Shown piece after piece: positions 29,667-32,682 of a stretch of DNA of 32,682 bases. The position numbers and the translations under genes are program-made. The stretch spans positions 13,961,101-13,993,782 of the forward strand of contig NC_090610.1 of the NCBI RefSeq assembly GCF_004359215.1, read 5' to 3'. The notes below the pieces were generated by a model that was given only the letters and a program-made list of their open reading frames with translations, was not told where the DNA came from and ran no database searches. Within the stretch, counting starts at the first letter, position 1. Each line of letters opens with the position of its first letter. This DNA is from Bremia lactucae (lineage: Eukaryota > Oomycota > Peronosporomycetes > Peronosporales > Peronosporaceae).

Positions 29667-31316
29667 TGGATCATTTAATAAATCCATCTGATAAATCTTT
29701 TAAAAATTTACCGGCTATATATCGATCGTCATCCGATCGATACACAACACGTAACGGCTTATTGTATTACACAGCCGTTACCGGCAACACTCCACGTGTC
29801 GTCGTCCCAACTCACAATGATTTGCGCTTGCGCATCATGTATGAGTGTCACGATGCTCCAACATGTGGGCATCGTAGACGTGAGAAGACTTACCTCACAG
29901 TAAGTCGCGACTTTTACTGGCCCCGCAAGTATCAGTTCGTGCGCAAGTACATTCGTACTTGCGAGGTGTGTCAACGGGTGAAGCCTAACCCTTCATCCCG
30001 TGCACCTCTCCAACCTGTACCACTTCCGGCAGAATGTTGGCAGTCCGTATCTATGGAGTTCGTTTGGATTTCCCGAAGACGATCGCAAAAGCAATGGGAT
30101 CCTTGTTTTTGTAGACAGATTCGGCAAGATGGTACATCTTGTTGCAGTACCAGAGTCGATCACGGCTCCGGGCTGTGCCCGTGTCTTTATCGACACGGTA
30201 TTGAAACTCCACGGTTTATCCCGTGAATTGGTCTCGGATAGAGATCCACGGTTCACGGCGGAGCTTTGGCAATCCGTGTTCCAATCTCTCGGAACACGGC
30301 TGACTATGCCAACTTCTGATCATCCAGAGACAGATGGTCAGACGAAAAGCGTAAATCGCGTCCTCGACGAGATACTCCGAGGTTACGTCCAATCGTACCC
30401 GAATTGGAACGAGTTTTTACCGATGGTCGAATTCGCCATCAATAATTCGGTGCATGCGTCTACAACGAATACACCGTTCTTCGTGAATGGCTTGCGCCAT
30501 CAACGCATACCCACCCAATTAGAGGGATCCTCTAGTTTTAGGGAGGGGACTCGCACGAGCAAAACCATTTCTGGCTCATGCTCATCACGCGTCAAAGTTA
30601 CCAACGACGCGAATGACGTCATTGTTGAAGCTATCGACATCGAAGATGAGAAAGATCTCATGACAGTGCGCACAAGCGCACTGGAAAAGACAAACAAATG
30701 AGTCAGCAGAGGAATTTCTGCTGGCTCGAGAATGAGTAGTCCGTTTCGTACAGGATTCCATTGCTAAAGCAGGGAACCGTCACAAACGAAACGCAGACAA
30801 ACATGGGAGAGCAAATGCTCTTTTATTTAAAATTAATGACCTAGTACTTCTCTCTGCGGTAAACTCACCAAATCGGTAGTCACTAATGTGGGTAGCAGTA
30901 AACTACTATTCAAGTTCATTGGGCCATTCCGTGTACTGCATCGCAGAGGCAATGCGTTCACAATAGAACTGTCACGTAGGGTTCGAACGTATCCTACGTT
31001 CTACGTTGGTCGGCTCCGCCCATACCATCAGGACGCGGTTTCTTCCGAGCACGGATCTGACCACCCTTTTCAAGAATCTCCAAAAGATTGTTGTGGTCAC
31101 GAACCAGATTCTCATGCTGAATCTGGAGATTCTCATGTCGGGTTCGAAGATCCTCGAAATCGCGATAAGCGGACGAAAGCTCATCACGAAGAGCGTGATA
31201 TTTCCGTTCGTACTCCAACATGGAGAACGCATCCTTCGAAAGGTCTTCCAACCGTTCAATATAGTGAGCCTGCACCGTCTGCTCCAACGAGCGACGCTTA
31301 CCGCGCTCGTGATTAA
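29663..31316 (+). pseudogene. Family C integrase, second copy
   Basis: The zinc-binding part lies at 29663-30226 and the core at 30000-30701 in an overlapping frame, as in C1. SMEFV again replaces the first Asp motif. In addition the catalytic Glu codon reads AAA (TDGQTKSVNR), so this copy has lost a second active-site residue. VEFAINNS is kept, where C1 has GEFAIKNS. The C-terminal domain, FKFIGPFRVL and YPTFYVGRLRPY, is at 30888-31035, followed by a sense linker to 31316. Confidence 0.8.
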
Positions 31317-31773
31317 GTCCCTCCTCCAATTCATGGAGGAAGTGATCGAGTTTGTCGATCTTCGACTCTAGATCCGACACTTGGGTCGGATCTAATTTTC
31401 CCTTTCCCGCCACACTCATTGGTGGATTCCCACGGTGGTCAACGTTTCCTTGTGGAACGTATTCAAAACCACCGTGATGTGAAGGGGCAGCGAACGAGTT
31501 ATCTTGTTCGCTGGCGCGGTTATCCACCTTCACATGACAGCTGGGAGCCTCGTTCCCAGCCGGTTGTAGACGTTGAGGGCCTCGTTCGTCAGTATACCGA
31601 GACCCATCCGATGGTTTAGAAGGCCCATCGGAAAACAAGCACCCCTGGCGCTTGTAAATCGTTTGCAAAACGTCAATTGCATCGCGCATCTCGATAGAGG
31701 TGTAAGCACTTCCCCAGGGCGAAGAAAGGGAATAACATCCCCTTTCACCCGATTCGCGTTGTCGACACAACAC
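30994..31773 (-). CDS. Antisense open frame, coiled-coil protein, family C copy C2
   Basis: These 259 codons are uninterrupted on the strand opposite integrase tail and chromodomain. The first 130 or so residues are hydrophilic and low-complexity (FSDGPSKPSDGSRYTDERG). From about residue 140 a long amphipathic helix with heptad spacing runs to near residue 240: LDHFLHELEEGLNHERGKRR, SMLEYERKYHALRDELSSAY and LQIQHENLVRDHNNLLEILE. It ends in a basic tail. The sense strand over the same stretch is frameshifted and stopped several times, so openness on this strand is notable. It overlaps the next antisense frame by 244 bp in a different phase; one frameshift may split a single gene. Function unknown; an antisense regulatory role is a hypothesis. 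Confidence 0.45.
   Translation of the reverse strand: MLCRQRESGERGCYSLSSPWGSAYTSIEMRDAIDVLQTIYKRQGCLFSDGPSKPSDGSRYTDERGPQRLQPAGNEAPSCHVKVDNRASEQDNSFAAPSHHGGFEYVPQGNVDHRGNPPMSVAGKGKLDPTQVSDLESKIDKLDHFLHELEEGLNHERGKRRSLEQTVQAHYIERLEDLSKDAFSMLEYERKYHALRDELSSAYRDFEDLRTRHENLQIQHENLVRDHNNLLEILEKGGQIRARKKPRPDGMGGADQRRT
31419..31619 (+). pseudogene. Family C chromodomain, second copy
   Basis: FLVERIQNHRDVKGQ, YLVRWRGYPPSHDSWEPRS and EGLVRQYTETHP form a complete chromodomain ending in a stop at 31619. It is out of frame with the integrase. Confidence 0.8.
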
Positions 31774-32126
31774 GGACAGGGATCACCCCACATGAGGCAT
31801 GGAAGTCTTGCCTCACGTGACAACCGATGCAACTTATACATTGCACCGGTTGGAGTTCGTTTCTCAAACTTAATGCGAATCGCGTTAAGTTTTTGAAGCC
31901 AGGCTTCGCGTCCAATGTTATAGACATTGCGAATGAACGCGCTCCAGGCTTGCATAAGCGAGACATTATCTCGCTTATTGTTGCCACTAAACCATCGATG
32001 CTTAAGAAAAGCATCGAGATTAAAAGCTTCCTCAGCGCGAAAGCTCTTCGCGCTGGGATCAAGGCGATGTAGCTTTGTCGCCATAAATAAAGGATCTTTG
32101 TTGTGAGAAGTAGTCTCTCCAGACAA
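31530..32126 (-). CDS. Antisense open frame with WGDPCPCC motif, family C copy C2
   Basis: This is a 198-codon frame, cut on its N-terminal side by the family A LTR at 32130. It reads DPLFMATKLHRLDPSAKSFR, AFNLDAFLKHRWFSGNNKRD, SLMQAWSAFIRNVYNIGREA, then MYKLHRLSREARLPCLMWGD at about 96-115, completing WGDPCPCC at 113-120. FLRPGEVLTPLSRCAMQ follows. The composition, and its preservation in C1 apart from one base, suggest a genuine protein family. The clustered cysteines (110, 117, 119, 120) with a nearby His may bind zinc. I do not know its function. No sense-strand gene competes for most of this interval (31740-32126). Confidence 0.5.
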   Translation of the reverse strand: MSGETTSHNKDPLFMATKLHRLDPSAKSFRAEEAFNLDAFLKHRWFSGNNKRDNVSLMQAWSAFIRNVYNIGREAWLQKLNAIRIKFEKRTPTGAMYKLHRLSREARLPCLMWGDPCPCCVDNANRVKGDVIPFLRPGEVLTPLSRCAMQLTFCKRFTSARGACFPMGLLNHRMGLGILTNEALNVYNRLGTRLPAVM

Positions 32127-32129
32127 GCT

Positions 32130-32382
32130 TATTTACATTTAATTCGATTATAAATAAATCAGTCTGAAAACTACATTCTACTTGGTAAGTGCGCACGAAG
32201 AGCCGGATTACTGCTCCCGTGACGACACTTAACTAAAGTACTTAGTGCGTTGGGTGAGGTCGCTAACGCCCCCACCACAACTACCTCACTGCACGCAAGA
32301 GAAGCAGGTTTAACCGCCTCCTCGCTGTGTTAGGGTGTGTGTTTAAGTAGAGCGTGGCCGCATTACGATGTGCCCGCCTACA
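32130..32382 (+). repeat. Family A LTR, 3' half
   Basis: It matches the last 250 bp of LTR A from the AT-rich part to GCCCGCCTACA. Its left edge cuts the C2 element abruptly at 32126-32130, so U3 and the rest of C2 are missing; a recombination or assembly join is likely. Confidence 0.88.
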
Positions 32383-32384
32383 CT

Positions 32385-32396
32385 TGGTAGCACTTG
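32385..32396 (+). promoter_or_regulatory. Primer-binding site of family A element
   Basis: TGGTAGCACTTG starts two bases after the LTR end and shares the core seen in families B and C. Confidence 0.7.
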
Positions 32397-32438
32397 AAAT
32401 CCTTCCCACGACCCGCATCTCTGCGTGTGTACGTGAGG

Positions 32439-32666
32439 ATGAGCCTCAATATTGATTGGGCTCATTTTCCCCACCTCTCCGAACATCATCGGGAGGTGGC
32501 AGGGCTAATGGCGCAGGGACTTGGTGAACAAGCCCTGGCCAGGCTCCTGGGTAGTCCTTCTGAGCATCATGTTGCTCAGTTGGAGCAGTTTGAGGCATTC
32601 GTGCTCGGACAGCGGAGGGCCGCGTCCGAGGCACAGAGCCATGCTGCGGTGGCGTCCGTCACTTAG
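32439..32666 (+). pseudogene. Family A gag N-terminal fragment
   Basis: The frame starts MSLNIDWAHFPHLSEHHREV about 55 bp after the primer-binding site and stops at 32666 after 75 codons. Its position just inside a 5' LTR argues for the N-terminus of gag; I do not recognise the sequence itself. The early stop, near the window edge, suggests a broken gene. It is rich in stems (ATGAGCC with GGCTCAT, CCACCTC with GAGGTGG, CTCGGAC with GTCCGAG). Confidence 0.5.
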
Positions 32667-32682
32667 ACTCAGAATGAGCTGA

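Noticed and set aside
6042..32666. Stems as amplification or sequencing artefacts
   Set aside because: They are shared between separate copies and families and respect codon content. Artefactual chimeras would give long, copy-specific inversions.

Overview
The window looks like a repeat-rich oomycete chromosome, most likely from a downy mildew or Phytophthora relative. The reasons are two eukaryotic host genes, one with a single 77-nt GT-AG intron, surrounded by Ty3/gypsy chromovirus-type LTR retrotransposons whose protease, RNase H, integrase and chromodomain segments read like those I know from Peronosporales. The species cannot be named from this sequence. All counts below were made by eye, with no alignment or folding software. 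Layout: 1-423 is the end of an LTR (family A, minus). 443-2011 is a decayed non-LTR (LINE-type) reverse transcriptase. 3137-4479 is argininosuccinate synthase (two exons), convergent with an RTF2-like gene at 5021-5836 (minus). From 6042 to the end everything is LTR-retroelement DNA: a family B element (6042-11530), a family C element inserted just downstream (11579-17275), a minus-strand 5' end of family B (17276-18191), an inverted pair of family A 3' ends (18477-21925), a separate reverse-transcriptase fragment (about 22755-23508) ending at a 100-N gap, then a second copy of the B-C composite (23613-32126) cut by another family A LTR (32130-32382) with the first codons of its gag. No retroelement here is intact. 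Families B and C lack the RT palm, and gag and pol are frameshifted or have stops. The most unusual signals are these. (1) The LTR elements are saturated with short perfect inverted repeats (8-12 bp stems with small loops). In the family C 3' part there is about one every 40-90 bp, inside coding sequence as well as LTRs, while the host genes, the LINE remnant and the lone RT fragment show very few. (2) Family C carries a long antisense reading frame running from next to the 3' LTR back across the chromodomain and integrase tail, with an acidic N-terminal part, a conserved-looking central segment with a WGDPCPCC motif and a C-terminal coiled coil. Families A and B have minus-strand frames in comparable positions. 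(3) Two disruptive fold-back duplications in family B, and differences between the two C copies that complete or break stems, suggest that a palindrome-making mutational process acts on these repeats. (4) The two B-C composites are about 99.9% identical up to about 13540, then drop abruptly to roughly 95%.
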